Below, one piece after another: positions 1 through 10,461 of a stretch of DNA of 64,000 nt. Positions within the stretch are counted from its first letter, which is position 1; each line of letters starts with the position of its first letter. Under the pieces are notes generated by a model that was given only the letters and a program-made list of their open reading frames with translations, was not told the DNA's origin and did not search any database. This stretch comes from Limnobacter olei. GTDB taxonomy: Bacteria > Pseudomonadota > Gammaproteobacteria > Burkholderiales > Burkholderiaceae_B. The position numbers and the translations under genes were made by a program. Where the stretch lies: assembly GCF_029087225.1 (NCBI RefSeq), contig NZ_JARFJD010000016.1, positions 62,001 through 126,000 of the forward strand, written 5' to 3'.

Positions 1-447
1 GTGGCCAACCAACAAGTGGCTGCGTTTGGTGACCCTGCGGAAGTCTCCAAAAGCCTGATCGACAAAACCAAGGCATGGGCCAAGGCTTGGGAAAGCAAAG
101 ACTTGAACAGTTACATTGCCTTTTACGCGCCAAACTTCAAGCCAGAAGAAGGCAGCTACGAAGCATGGGTCAGCAACCGACGTGATCGAATTTCAAAAGC
201 ACAGGGAATCGACATCGAAATTTCTGACTTGCAGGTGATACCCAGTTTTGACAAACCCGATGAGTACGAAATCAGTTTTGTTCAAGATTACCGTGCAAAA
301 CTTTATCAAGAACGCTCAAAAAAGGTACTGACCTGGAAAGAAAACAAAGGCATTTGGCAAATTATCCGGGAACAAAACATGCCTGTGACCACGGCTCAAA
401 CCCAAAGAAGAAAAAACCTGAATCTTGCTGAAGCCAAGGTCGATTAA
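1..447 (+). CDS. C-terminal part of an L,D-transpeptidase-type protein (Cds6-like/SnoaL domain), 5' end outside window
   Basis: The reading frame is open from the first base, so the gene almost certainly begins upstream and only its last 148 codons are seen. The visible part looks like the NTF2/SnoaL-like domain found at the C-terminus of some L,D-transpeptidases (Cds6-type): an AW..W..KD...Y..FYA segment near residues 29-44, a W..RR.RI stretch near 56-64, and a beta-rich tail with a repeated F.Q.Y pattern. The catalytic YkuD domain, if present, would lie outside the window, so the enzyme assignment is by domain association only. The gene converges on the asparaginase gene with 8 bases between stops. 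The GTG at base 1 is probably an internal valine codon. Confidence 0.6.
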   Translation: MANQQVAAFGDPAEVSKSLIDKTKAWAKAWESKDLNSYIAFYAPNFKPEEGSYEAWVSNRRDRISKAQGIDIEISDLQVIPSFDKPDEYEISFVQDYRAKLYQERSKKVLTWKENKGIWQIIREQNMPVTTAQTQRRKNLNLAEAKVD

Positions 448-455
448 TTCTGCAA

Positions 456-1529
456 TTACTGCCCAATCAGGCTGCGGGCCAACACCCGCAGTCGCTCGTA
501 CACCACGCACTTGCTCAGGCTCAAGCTGCCTGATTCTGAATAAACCCCAGCCGCTCCTGCGGGAAGCACACTAAGCTGAAAATCGTCTAGCGCGTTGAAC
601 TCACCACCCTGCTCTACACCACCTGCTGCCACACGGCTTGCACGTACAACACTGACACCATTTAACAGCAAGCGACGTAACACCGGTACACAAGCCTCTG
701 GAATATTGCCATGCCCGGGTGCAGCCACCACTACTGAAGCAGGTTTGCGGTTCAGCAAATCATTCAATTGACGCAAAGGCCCATTGCCTGGCGCACAAAA
801 CACCACGGGCACCTCCATGGCTTCAAACAAAGGGTGCGCTTGTGTGCCTGCATCAAACAAATTGGAAAACTGACCAGGTATTCCCTCATCGGCGGGTGGG
901 TTTAACGCGGTAAAATTATTAAACCAGTTCGCATTCGGCAGCACAGAATATGGGCCATCAAATGCATCCAAGCTTGCAGTGCTTTGCTTCTCAACATGTT
1001 GCGCAGGCGTAAACAAACCCTGCATATACAAACCAAATGGTACTGCGCAGCCAAGCGGGCTACCCGGTAAACACTGCACTGCAAAGTCGAGAGCGCCGCT
1101 TAAATTGGCAGGCCCGTCGGCATCCTCGGCATCCGAAGGCAGCATGGCCCCTGTAAAAACCAAGGGTTTGACCAAAAGCGCAGCAGGCAAAGTGAGATAA
1201 AGGAAGTACAACATGTCTTCCATGGTGTCGGTGCCGTGCGTCACCACAATTGCGTCGATGCCAGGGGACTGAAGCAAACGGATCAACGCAGCACGCAGTT
1301 GCAACATGTGAGCCAATTCAAGATTTTGACTACCAATGCTGTACGGCTGCTCAAAATGCCACTGCGCACGGCGAAGCAAACCGGGTATTCCCATTACAAG
1401 GCTTTCACCGCTACGCTGGGCCGATTCATAAGCCCAGGTTTCAGAACCCTCGATCAGCGTACCGGCGATGGTGCCACCCGTGGCCACCAAAGCCACGCGC
1501 GGCAGGGTATCAAGCGTTTGCGGGCGCAT
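456..1529 (-). CDS. L-asparaginase (asparaginase/glutaminase family)
   Basis: Hydrolyses L-asparagine to aspartate and ammonia. The first catalytic threonine lies in VALVATGGTIAGT near the N-terminus, and the second conserved block is VVTHGTDTMEDMLYFL, containing the T-D pair and downstream residues of the family. About 357 aa, normal length. There is no obvious signal peptide, so a cytoplasmic enzyme is likely. Several in-frame ATGs lie at 1559, 1538, 1535 and 1529. I chose 1529 because GGA sits 8 bases ahead of it and because it minimises overlap with rmuC, whose stop lies at 1510. The overlap with rmuC suggests co-transcription. The start remains uncertain by up to 10 codons. Confidence 0.9.
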   Translation of the reverse strand: MRPQTLDTLPRVALVATGGTIAGTLIEGSETWAYESAQRSGESLVMGIPGLLRRAQWHFEQPYSIGSQNLELAHMLQLRAALIRLLQSPGIDAIVVTHGTDTMEDMLYFLYLTLPAALLVKPLVFTGAMLPSDAEDADGPANLSGALDFAVQCLPGSPLGCAVPFGLYMQGLFTPAQHVEKQSTASLDAFDGPYSVLPNANWFNNFTALNPPADEGIPGQFSNLFDAGTQAHPLFEAMEVPVVFCAPGNGPLRQLNDLLNRKPASVVVAAPGHGNIPEACVPVLRRLLLNGVSVVRASRVAAGGVEQGGEFNALDDFQLSVLPAGAAGVYSESGSLSLSKCVVYERLRVLARSLIGQ

Positions 1530-2928
1530 CGTCATCATCCAGCAGGTCGACCTTGCCATCGTTTAAACCGAGCAATTCAATCGCATCTTTTTCGGGCAGT
1601 TCATCTACCCCTTTCAGTTTTTTCTGCATCACACGTGAACGTGTTTCAGCCTGCTCGATATTTTTGGCAGCGCGCTCTAGCGTGTCGCGTGTTTTGGCAA
1701 GTATGTCGCCAAATTTTCCGAATTCGGTTTTAACAGCGCTGAGCACAGTCCACACCTCGCTTGAACGTTTTTCAAGCGCCAGTGTTTTAAAGCCCAACTG
1801 CAAGGCGTTCAACAATGTGGTTAAAGTGATTGGCCCTGCAACGGTGACCCTGTGAAGGCGTTGCAGGTCGTCGACCAAACCAGGGCGCTTCACCACCTCT
1901 GCATAGAGGCCCTCGGTGGGCAAAAACAGAATACCGAAATCGGTGGTGTATGGGGGGGCCAGGTATTTCTCGGCAATGGTTTTTGCTTCAGCGCGTATGG
2001 CCATTTCAAGCGCTTTGGAAGCGACTGCAACGCCATCGGCATCTGCCCGGTCAAAGCACTCCTGAAGGCGCTCGTATTGTTCTTTAGGGAATTTTGAATC
2101 GATGGGCAACCACACAGGTTGATCGTCTTCCTTACCGGGCAGGCGCACTGCAAATTCAACAATGTTGTGGCTGCCGGGCACTGGCTTGATGTTGCGACCA
2201 AATTGCGAGGGGGTCAGCATTTGCTCAAGCAGGGCTTGCAGCTGCACCTCGCCCCAGGTACCCCGGCTTTTTACATTGGTAAGCACGCGCTTCAAATCGC
2301 CCACACCGGTGGCCAGTGTTTGCATTTCGCCCAAGCCTTTGTACACCTGCTCAAGGCGTTCGCTCACTTGCTTGAAGGACTCGCCCAAGCGGGTTTCAAG
2401 TGTGGCGTGCAGTTTCTCGTCCACTGTTTTTCGCATCAATTCCAGCTTGCTGGCGTTGTCGTCTTGAATATCTTTCAATTTCTGCTCAACCGACAAGCGA
2501 ATTTGCGTGAGCTGGTCTTGAATCAGGGTGTTGGTGCGGTGCAGTGTTTCAGAAAACTGGTTCAGCTTTTCAGCCTGAATCTGATTGCCCTGCGTGAACT
2601 GCCCGACGATAACCTGCTGCAAACCATGCGCGGCCTGCTGGCTTTCCGTGCGTGCCTGTGCAAAAGTTTGCGTCAACAATTCAGACTGCTTGCTTTGCCG
2701 CGCTTCGATGTCTTGGTTAAGCAAGCGAAGTTGCTTGCCCAATTCTTCAGATACAAAACGCTGCTGTGCCTGCGCGTCGAGCAGTTCATCCAGATTGGCA
2801 AGAACCTGCTGCTGAAACTGAGCCAGTTCAGTCGAGTTGTCGACCGTCATTCTTCGGTACACCAGTACCAAGCCGAACAACACCAGCAACAGCAAGCCCA
2901 CCACGGCCCAAATCAGTTGTCCGTCCAT
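1510..2928 (-). CDS. rmuC: DNA recombination protein RmuC
   Basis: RmuC limits recombination at inverted repeats in E. coli and has a restriction-endonuclease-like core. The protein begins with a single membrane segment (about residues 4-24, IWAVVGLLLLVLFGLVLVY), continues as a long Q/E/L-rich coiled coil to about residue 200, and then carries the RmuC core with RGTWGEVQLQALLEQ and the WLPIDSKFP block. Length about 472 aa, usual for the family. An ATG at 2928 is preferred over a TTG one codon earlier. It starts 4 bases after the stop of the truncated globin gene and its end overlaps the asparaginase start, so globin-rmuC-asparaginase may form one transcript. Confidence 0.92.
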   Translation of the reverse strand: MDGQLIWAVVGLLLLVLFGLVLVYRRMTVDNSTELAQFQQQVLANLDELLDAQAQQRFVSEELGKQLRLLNQDIEARQSKQSELLTQTFAQARTESQQAAHGLQQVIVGQFTQGNQIQAEKLNQFSETLHRTNTLIQDQLTQIRLSVEQKLKDIQDDNASKLELMRKTVDEKLHATLETRLGESFKQVSERLEQVYKGLGEMQTLATGVGDLKRVLTNVKSRGTWGEVQLQALLEQMLTPSQFGRNIKPVPGSHNIVEFAVRLPGKEDDQPVWLPIDSKFPKEQYERLQECFDRADADGVAVASKALEMAIRAEAKTIAEKYLAPPYTTDFGILFLPTEGLYAEVVKRPGLVDDLQRLHRVTVAGPITLTTLLNALQLGFKTLALEKRSSEVWTVLSAVKTEFGKFGDILAKTRDTLERAAKNIEQAETRSRVMQKKLKGVDELPEKDAIELLGLNDGKVDLLDDDDAPANA

Positions 2929-2932
2929 CAAC

Positions 2933-3424
2933 TTATTCGCCCTTGATCGAAACAGTGTTCAAGCCCTTGGCACTGCCTTCGGGATCGGGTTTGTTGCGCA
3001 TCCAGTCTGCTGTGCGGAAGAATGAAAGCATTAGCCCTTCAATCACTTTCTCGGGCAGTTGCATGGCGCGCAGCGAGTTCACCATGCACAGCAACCACTG
3101 GTCGCGGTCTTCACTGGAAATTGGAAATGGCATGTGACGCATGCGCAAGCGTGGGTGACCAAACTGCGGTGAGTACAGGTCGGGCCCGCCCAGCCAGCCC
3201 GACAAAAACAGGTAAAACTTTTCGCGTGAATGGTCCAGGTGAACCGGGTGCAGTTTGCGAATGCGCTCGAAACTCGGATTTTGATCCATTTCGTCGTAGA
3301 ACAGATCAACCAGCTTGCGCACGCCAGCTTGTTGCTCCTCTGGCGTACTGCCGAAGTAGACAATCGGCGGCTTGGGTTGCGCGTCGGCGCTGGTGGTGTT
3401 ACTGGTTGAATCGTTGTTGCTCAT
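2933..3424 (-). CDS. Group II truncated haemoglobin
   Basis: Small haem protein thought to handle O2 or NO chemistry; the function of group II members varies. The core matches trHb-II: YFGS.PEEQQAGVRKLVDLFYDEM near residues 20-48, then a GHPRLRMRHMPFPI block in which the H of RHMPF is the likely proximal haem ligand, and W.LCM.NSL.AMQLP. The ATG at 3424 starts a 163-aa protein with a low-complexity S/N/T-rich leader of about 20 residues, as often seen. The reading frame extends 46 codons further upstream without family similarity. It lies 4 bases before rmuC and 92 bases after the FtsX permease gene, an arrangement I recall from other Burkholderiales. Confidence 0.88.
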   Translation of the reverse strand: MSNNDSTSNTTSADAQPKPPIVYFGSTPEEQQAGVRKLVDLFYDEMDQNPSFERIRKLHPVHLDHSREKFYLFLSGWLGGPDLYSPQFGHPRLRMRHMPFPISSEDRDQWLLCMVNSLRAMQLPEKVIEGLMLSFFRTADWMRNKPDPEGSAKGLNTVSIKGE

Positions 3425-3516
3425 GAAGGTGCCGGTATGAATATGGGTATATATCCCACATTGTAACCGTGCACTGCCATGTAAATTCGACTGTAATTCG
3501 ATTAGTCGCTGGCTTG

Positions 3517-6018
3517 CTAAGCAGCAGCTTGCCTTAAGGTTTGCATTACTGGGGCGCGGCAAACCTTGTTGACCGACCAGGCACCAAACAGCACCGACAC
3601 CACTGCACCCGCAACCACACCAGCCACAATGTGCATGGGCGACAGGAAGTACTCAAACTCGAAAACAAAATGCGCCACGCCCCAACCCAGGCCTTGCGCA
3701 GCAATAGCTGCCACCAAACCGGCCAGCGCACCCAGCACGGAAAGTTCAAGCCAAGCGGCGCGTTGCAGCTGGGCAGTGGATGCCCCCATGGCCCGGTAAA
3801 TTGCAGCCTCACGGGTACGTACACGGGCGCCTGTCATCACGCAGGCCACCACCACCAAACCACCCGCAGCCACAGTGAACAAAAATACAAACTGAACAGC
3901 CTGGCCCACCTGCCCTAAAATTTTACGGAGTTGGGTGATCACCAGTTCAGTGTCCAGCACAGTGAGGTTGGGGTAATCGCGCACCAGCTCACGCGACACG
4001 GGAATGGCCTTGTCATCTTGCAAGCTGACCGAGGTAATCCAGGTTTGCGGAAAACTTTGCAGCACCTCGGTTGGAAACACCATGAAGAAATTCACCTCCA
4101 TGGAATCCCAGCGCAATTCGCGGATGCTGGTAATTTCAGCCGTTAAGGGCGTACCTGCGATGTCAAAGGTGAGCTTGTCGCCCAGGCCTATGCCCAAACG
4201 TTCAGCCACACCATCTTCCACGGACACTTCGGCTTTGGCGGGTGTTTCATCAAACCAGCTTCCCACAGCGATGGTGTTGTGCGTGGGCAAGGTGTCCGCA
4301 AAACTCAAATTCAGTTCACGTTCCACTGTGTTGCGGGCACGCTCATCGGTGAACGTATCCGCGGTGATCACTTCGCCATTGATGGCGCTTAAACGCCCTC
4401 GCACCATGGGGTACAAATTGACCGGACCAAGGCTAGCGGTGTTCAATGTTTGTTGAACACCTTCAACCTGATCGGGTTGAATGTTGAATACAAAGCGATT
4501 GGGGGCATCTTCCGGTACGGCTTCTTGCCAACGGTCAATCAAATCGCCCTGCACCACAGCCAGCATTAACAGTGCAGCCAGCCCCAGGGCAAGGCTTACT
4601 CCCTGCAACACCAGGGTGCTTGCACGTTTGGACATGCTTTGAAAAACCGCGATATTGGTGCCTGCACTTTTTTTGCCTTTGCCCAAATAGGCGAGAGCCT
4701 TGAGCAGCCCCCAGAACAACAGCGCAAACACCAGCGAGGTGCCTACAAAACCAGCAAACAACAACAGGGCCAACACCACATTGTTAACGATCAACAAGCA
4801 CACTGCGATGGCGGTAAAAACGCCAAACAGCACTGACAGCACCAGTTGCCCCCGGCTACTTTTCAATGTTTGGTGCCGAATTACAGCGACTGCAGGCGCG
4901 CGCAAGGCGTACCAGGTGGGCACTGCCGCAAAACCCAGCAGCAGTAACGCAGAGAGCAAAATACCCATGGGCAGGTAATGCAAACCGGCCAGCGGCAGGT
5001 CTACTCCTACCAGTTCAGCCAAAAACGCCAGGAGCCCCCAATGCGCGGCCCAACCCAAGCCAACACCCAGCACGCCAGCGCCCAGAGTTAACATGCCCAT
5101 GCCAATAGCCCACATGCGCAGCAAACGTTTGGGGGTGTAACCCAGGCTTTTCAAAACGGCCAATTCGCTGGCCTGTTCTTTGGCAAACAAGTGCGCCACC
5201 AGCGCAATGCCCACACAGGCCACCATGGTGCCTATCAAAGCGGCCATGGCCAGGAAATCATTGGCGCGCTCAAGCGTACCGCTGACTTCAGGCCGCCCGT
5301 TTTCGAGTGTTTCAATTTCTTCAACTGGCGACAGCACTGGGGTCAATTCGGAAATCAGCTGGTTGATCACCGGCTGTGCGCCAGTGAAGTAAATCCGCCA
5401 GGTGGCCCGTGATCCCAATCCCAGCAACTTGGATTCTTCGAGGTCGGCAGTATTCATCATGACCCGGGGGGCGAAGTTGACAAAGCCACCGCCACGGTCG
5501 GGTTCTACCAAAATAACCCGGGTCACAGGGCGAGTAATTTCGCCCACTTGAATTGAATCACCCAACTGAATATCGAGCGAACCCAGCACGCCTTGGTCTA
5601 CCCACAACTCGCCTTGAGGCGGGCCACCGGCCACTTTTTCATCTTGACCCTGTGCGTTGCGAACCGTGAGTTGCCCACGAAGGGGATACGTGTTGTTCAC
5701 AGCCTTTAACGAAACCAGCAAGTCGACCCGCTCAGAGGGCACAACGCTTGGAAATACAACGCTTTCAGCTTGCTTGAGTGTTGCGTATTCCGGTTTGCCA
5801 AGAATGGAAAGCCATGGTGCATTGGCAGTATTCCGCTTGGACTCGATAACCAAATCACCGCCCAGCATTTGGCTGGCATCGCGCACCAAGGCTGCCTCGA
5901 TCCGGGCTGAGAACACGCCCACAGATGAAATGGCGGCCACGGCCAGCACCAAAGCAACAAACAAAATGCGAAACGATGCACGGCGTGACTGCCGCGCCCA
6001 ATACTGAAAAGACTGCAT
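3517..6018 (-). CDS. FtsX/MacB-family ABC transporter permease (YbbP-like)
   Basis: Large inner-membrane permease of about 833 aa with an N-terminal membrane segment (FRILFVALVLAVAAISSVGVF), a large extracytoplasmic domain, two FtsX modules each with several membrane helices (about residues 255-430 and 710-830), and a second extracytoplasmic domain between them. This matches the YbbP-type predicted permeases that work with a YbbA-like ATPase, perhaps in lipoprotein or hydrophobic-substrate extrusion. No ATPase gene adjoins it: the upstream neighbour is the divergent fadH and downstream is the globin gene. The ATG at 6018 is preferred over one nine codons upstream because the membrane segment then begins at a normal distance from the start. 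Confidence 0.85.
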   Translation of the reverse strand: MQSFQYWARQSRRASFRILFVALVLAVAAISSVGVFSARIEAALVRDASQMLGGDLVIESKRNTANAPWLSILGKPEYATLKQAESVVFPSVVPSERVDLLVSLKAVNNTYPLRGQLTVRNAQGQDEKVAGGPPQGELWVDQGVLGSLDIQLGDSIQVGEITRPVTRVILVEPDRGGGFVNFAPRVMMNTADLEESKLLGLGSRATWRIYFTGAQPVINQLISELTPVLSPVEEIETLENGRPEVSGTLERANDFLAMAALIGTMVACVGIALVAHLFAKEQASELAVLKSLGYTPKRLLRMWAIGMGMLTLGAGVLGVGLGWAAHWGLLAFLAELVGVDLPLAGLHYLPMGILLSALLLLGFAAVPTWYALRAPAVAVIRHQTLKSSRGQLVLSVLFGVFTAIAVCLLIVNNVVLALLLFAGFVGTSLVFALLFWGLLKALAYLGKGKKSAGTNIAVFQSMSKRASTLVLQGVSLALGLAALLMLAVVQGDLIDRWQEAVPEDAPNRFVFNIQPDQVEGVQQTLNTASLGPVNLYPMVRGRLSAINGEVITADTFTDERARNTVERELNLSFADTLPTHNTIAVGSWFDETPAKAEVSVEDGVAERLGIGLGDKLTFDIAGTPLTAEITSIRELRWDSMEVNFFMVFPTEVLQSFPQTWITSVSLQDDKAIPVSRELVRDYPNLTVLDTELVITQLRKILGQVGQAVQFVFLFTVAAGGLVVVACVMTGARVRTREAAIYRAMGASTAQLQRAAWLELSVLGALAGLVAAIAAQGLGWGVAHFVFEFEYFLSPMHIVAGVVAGAVVSVLFGAWSVNKVCRAPVMQTLRQAAA

Positions 6019-6184
6019 GAAGGAGGCACTTGCTGGGTAAAACACCAGTTTAGGACAAAGCGTGGGGGCACAGGTTCCCCTGTTTATTGCAGCGCAGTAA
6101 TTTCTTCACGAATAAAACACGCAAAAAATTGACCGATCGTGCTATTTTGGGTGCTGATTTGAGCACAGACTCCAACAATAAAAA

Positions 6185-6198
6185 TTACTTTTTAGTAA
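6185..6198. promoter_or_regulatory. Candidate operator (TTACT-4-AGTAA inverted repeat) ahead of fadH
   Basis: The 203-base gap between the FtsX permease and fadH is AT-rich near fadH and holds a perfect inverted repeat of 5-base arms, TTACT and AGTAA, separated by TTTT, followed by further AGTAA/ATTAC words up to 6216. Farther upstream (about 6131-6142) there is a CGATCG-centred partial palindrome. Either could bind a repressor of fatty-acid genes, but I cannot name the protein. A strong Shine-Dalgarno, AAGGAG, precedes the GTG start of fadH. Confidence 0.3.
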
Positions 6199-6236
6199 CA
6201 TAAGTAAATACATTACAAAAAACTACCGAATTTTAA

Positions 6237-8285
<2,049 letters not shown>

Positions 8286-8299
8286 AGGCAAAACAAGAA

Positions 8300-8794
8300 A
8301 TGACAGAAAAATCAATGCTGCAAAAGGTGTATGCGCAAGTGGACAAATTGCCAACACCTTTAAAAACCCGTGCCTTTACCCTGTTGTTTGGCCGTGCGGT
8401 GAAGTATTTCAAAACCAGTGGTTTGAAATTCGAGTGGATTGAGCCCAACCATTCAATTGTGGTGATCAAAAATCGCCCCACCGTGCAAAACCACATTGGT
8501 ACTGTGCACGCGGTTGCCATGATCATGATTGCAGAATCGGCCACCGGCGCCTTGGTGGGTTTGAATGTACCAGCCAACGCAATTCCAGTGATCAAGCGCA
8601 TGGAAGTGGATTACCGCAAACGCGCCGCTGGCGACATGCGTGCTGAAGCCATGCTGACACAAGAACAAATCACCATGATGCAAACCGAGGAACGTGGTGA
8701 AGTGGATGTGGCGGTAACGATTACTGATGGTGAAAGCAAAGAACCTATCTTCGTTCGCGCCATTTGGGCGTGGACCCCAAAGCGCAAGGGCTAA
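8300..8794 (+). CDS. DUF4442 hotdog-fold protein, probable acyl-CoA thioesterase
   Basis: A 164-aa protein of the hotdog-fold DUF4442 group (related to PaaI/YiiD-type thioesterases). Visible hallmarks are IGTVHAVAMIMIAESATGALVGLNVP in the middle, the long hotdog helix, followed by beta strands containing VDYRKRAAGDMRAEA. No individual substrate is indicated by the sequence. The position 14 bases after fadH and 36 bases before an alcohol dehydrogenase gene suggests a role in releasing or channelling acyl groups from CoA in the same pathway. The start has AAGG 9 bases upstream. Confidence 0.8.
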   Translation: MTEKSMLQKVYAQVDKLPTPLKTRAFTLLFGRAVKYFKTSGLKFEWIEPNHSIVVIKNRPTVQNHIGTVHAVAMIMIAESATGALVGLNVPANAIPVIKRMEVDYRKRAAGDMRAEAMLTQEQITMMQTEERGEVDVAVTITDGESKEPIFVRAIWAWTPKRKG

Positions 8795-8830
8795 ACTATT
8801 GCTATAACTACACGGCAAGGAGACACCCGC

Positions 8831-10003
8831 ATGGCCCCATTTGAATTCAGAACAGTGAACCGCATTGTGTGCGAATCGGGCAGTTCGCTGCGAATGGCTG
8901 ACATGTTGACCCCCTTGCTGACCCAGCACGGGCTGAAAACCGCAAGGGTGTTCATGCTGGTTGACCCCTTCATTGCGGGCACCGAGGCCTTTAAAAGCAT
9001 TTGTGAAAACCTGGCCACAGCAGGCCACGCAATTCACAGTTGCAACGATGTAGAACCCGACCCGCCCGAGGCTTTGGTGCACCGGGTCACTTCACTGGCC
9101 AAGGAATTCAAGGCTGATGTGGTGGTAGCGATTGGTGGCGGTTCCACGCTTGATGTGGCCAAACTGATTGCGGTGTTGGCGCGCGGCAAACAAGAACTGA
9201 AAACCATGTACGGTGTGGGTAATGTGACCAGCGACAGGCTGCCTTTGGTGTTGGTGCCCACCACCGCCGGCACCGGCAGCGAAGTCACTCCAATTTCAAT
9301 TGTCACCACGGGTGTGGACACCAAAATGGGAGTAGTCTCGCCTGTGTTGTATGGCGACCTGGCCATTCTGGACGCCGACTGGACACTCAGCCTGCCCCAA
9401 CATGTAACGGCGGCCACCGGCATTGATGCCATGGTGCATGCCATTGAAGCCTATACCAGCAAACGCCTGAAAAACCCCTATGCTGATTTTTTGGCCTGTG
9501 AAGCACTTCGCTTGCTGGCTGCCAACTTGCACACCGTGTGCCAAGAACCGGGCAACCGCGAGGCACGCCAGGCGATGATGTTGGGTTCTTGCATGGCTGG
9601 CCAGGCGTTTGCCAACGCGCCTGTGGGTGCGGTGCATGCGCTGGCTTATCCAATCGGCGGTATATTTCACGTGCCACACGGCTTGAGCAATTCGCTGGTT
9701 CTGCCGCATGTGTTGCGCTTTAATTTGCCCGCTGCAGAACAGCAGTATGCCGAGCTGGCACAAGTGTTGAAGCTGGGCCACCATGGAGACAATACGGAGC
9801 AGCTGGCCCGGGCCTTTATTGACTACACAGCCACATTGTCGCCTTCCACAGGTTTGCCGGTTGGCTTGCGCGAAGTGGGTATTGGCGAGAACGATTTGCC
9901 GGTGATGGCCAGTGCAGCCATGCTGCAAACCCGCCTGTTGAGCAACAACCCGCGCGATGTAAACGAGGCCCAAGCCTTGGCCATTTATCAAGCAGCCTAC
10001 TAA
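8831..10003 (+). CDS. Iron-containing (group III) alcohol dehydrogenase
   Basis: A 390-aa NAD(P)-dependent alcohol dehydrogenase of the Fe-ADH family. It shows the nucleotide-binding GGGSTLDVAK near residues 97-106, PTTAGTGSEVTPIS near 138-152, and the metal region GIDAMVHAIEAYTS plus HALAYPIGGIFHVPHGLSNSLVLPH with the aspartate/histidine ligands. Substrate unknown; medium-chain or hydroxyacid alcohols are typical of relatives. A strong AAGGAGA lies 8 bases ahead of the ATG. It sits inside the fadH cluster, so it may oxidise or reduce a product of fatty-acid degradation. Confidence 0.9.
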   Translation: MAPFEFRTVNRIVCESGSSLRMADMLTPLLTQHGLKTARVFMLVDPFIAGTEAFKSICENLATAGHAIHSCNDVEPDPPEALVHRVTSLAKEFKADVVVAIGGGSTLDVAKLIAVLARGKQELKTMYGVGNVTSDRLPLVLVPTTAGTGSEVTPISIVTTGVDTKMGVVSPVLYGDLAILDADWTLSLPQHVTAATGIDAMVHAIEAYTSKRLKNPYADFLACEALRLLAANLHTVCQEPGNREARQAMMLGSCMAGQAFANAPVGAVHALAYPIGGIFHVPHGLSNSLVLPHVLRFNLPAAEQQYAELAQVLKLGHHGDNTEQLARAFIDYTATLSPSTGLPVGLREVGIGENDLPVMASAAMLQTRLLSNNPRDVNEAQALAIYQAAY

Positions 10004-10022
10004 AAATATTCATACGTCGACC

Positions 10023-10439
10023 ATGACCACTTTGGCCCAATACCCACTGCATCAACTAGTTCAAACCCGTTGGCACGACAACGACATTTACGGACACGTG
10101 AACAATGTGGTGTATTACAGTTACTTCGACAGTGTGGTGAACCGTTACCTGATTGAAGAAGGCGGGCTGGACATTCACAACGGTGAAGTGGTGGGTTTTG
10201 TGGTGGAAAGTCAGTGTAAATACCTAAAGCCCCTGGCCTACCCTGAGCCGGTTACCGCCGGCCTGCGGGTGGGTAAACTGGGCAACAGCTCAGTGCGCTA
10301 TGAATTGGGTTTGTTCAACGCCAAAGGCGAATTGTGCGCGGAAGGCTACTTCATCCACGTATTTGTGAACAAGACCGGTAACACCCCCACCCCAATACCC
10401 GATGGCATTCGCAGCAAACTGGCTTTGTTGGTGGTCTGA
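10023..10439 (+). CDS. Acyl-CoA thioesterase, 4-hydroxybenzoyl-CoA thioesterase type
   Basis: A 138-aa hotdog thioesterase. The signature TRWHDNDIYGHVNNVVYYSYFD near residues 16-38 contains the catalytic aspartate of the 4HBT family (the D of DNDIYGHVNN). It ends the fadH cluster 19 bases after the alcohol dehydrogenase. Substrate is not predictable. Downstream, an imperfect GC-rich hairpin followed by TTTTCT (about 10448-10473) could end the transcript, but it overlaps the 3' end of the convergent mnmH gene and I do not list it separately. Confidence 0.87.
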   Translation: MTTLAQYPLHQLVQTRWHDNDIYGHVNNVVYYSYFDSVVNRYLIEEGGLDIHNGEVVGFVVESQCKYLKPLAYPEPVTAGLRVGKLGNSSVRYELGLFNAKGELCAEGYFIHVFVNKTGNTPTPIPDGIRSKLALLVV

Positions 10440-10461
10440 CGATTGGATGCGAGCGGTCGGC

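Noticed and set aside
2119-2946. 275-codon open frame antisense to rmuC
   Set aside because: Leucine/glutamine-rich shadow of the RmuC coiled coil.
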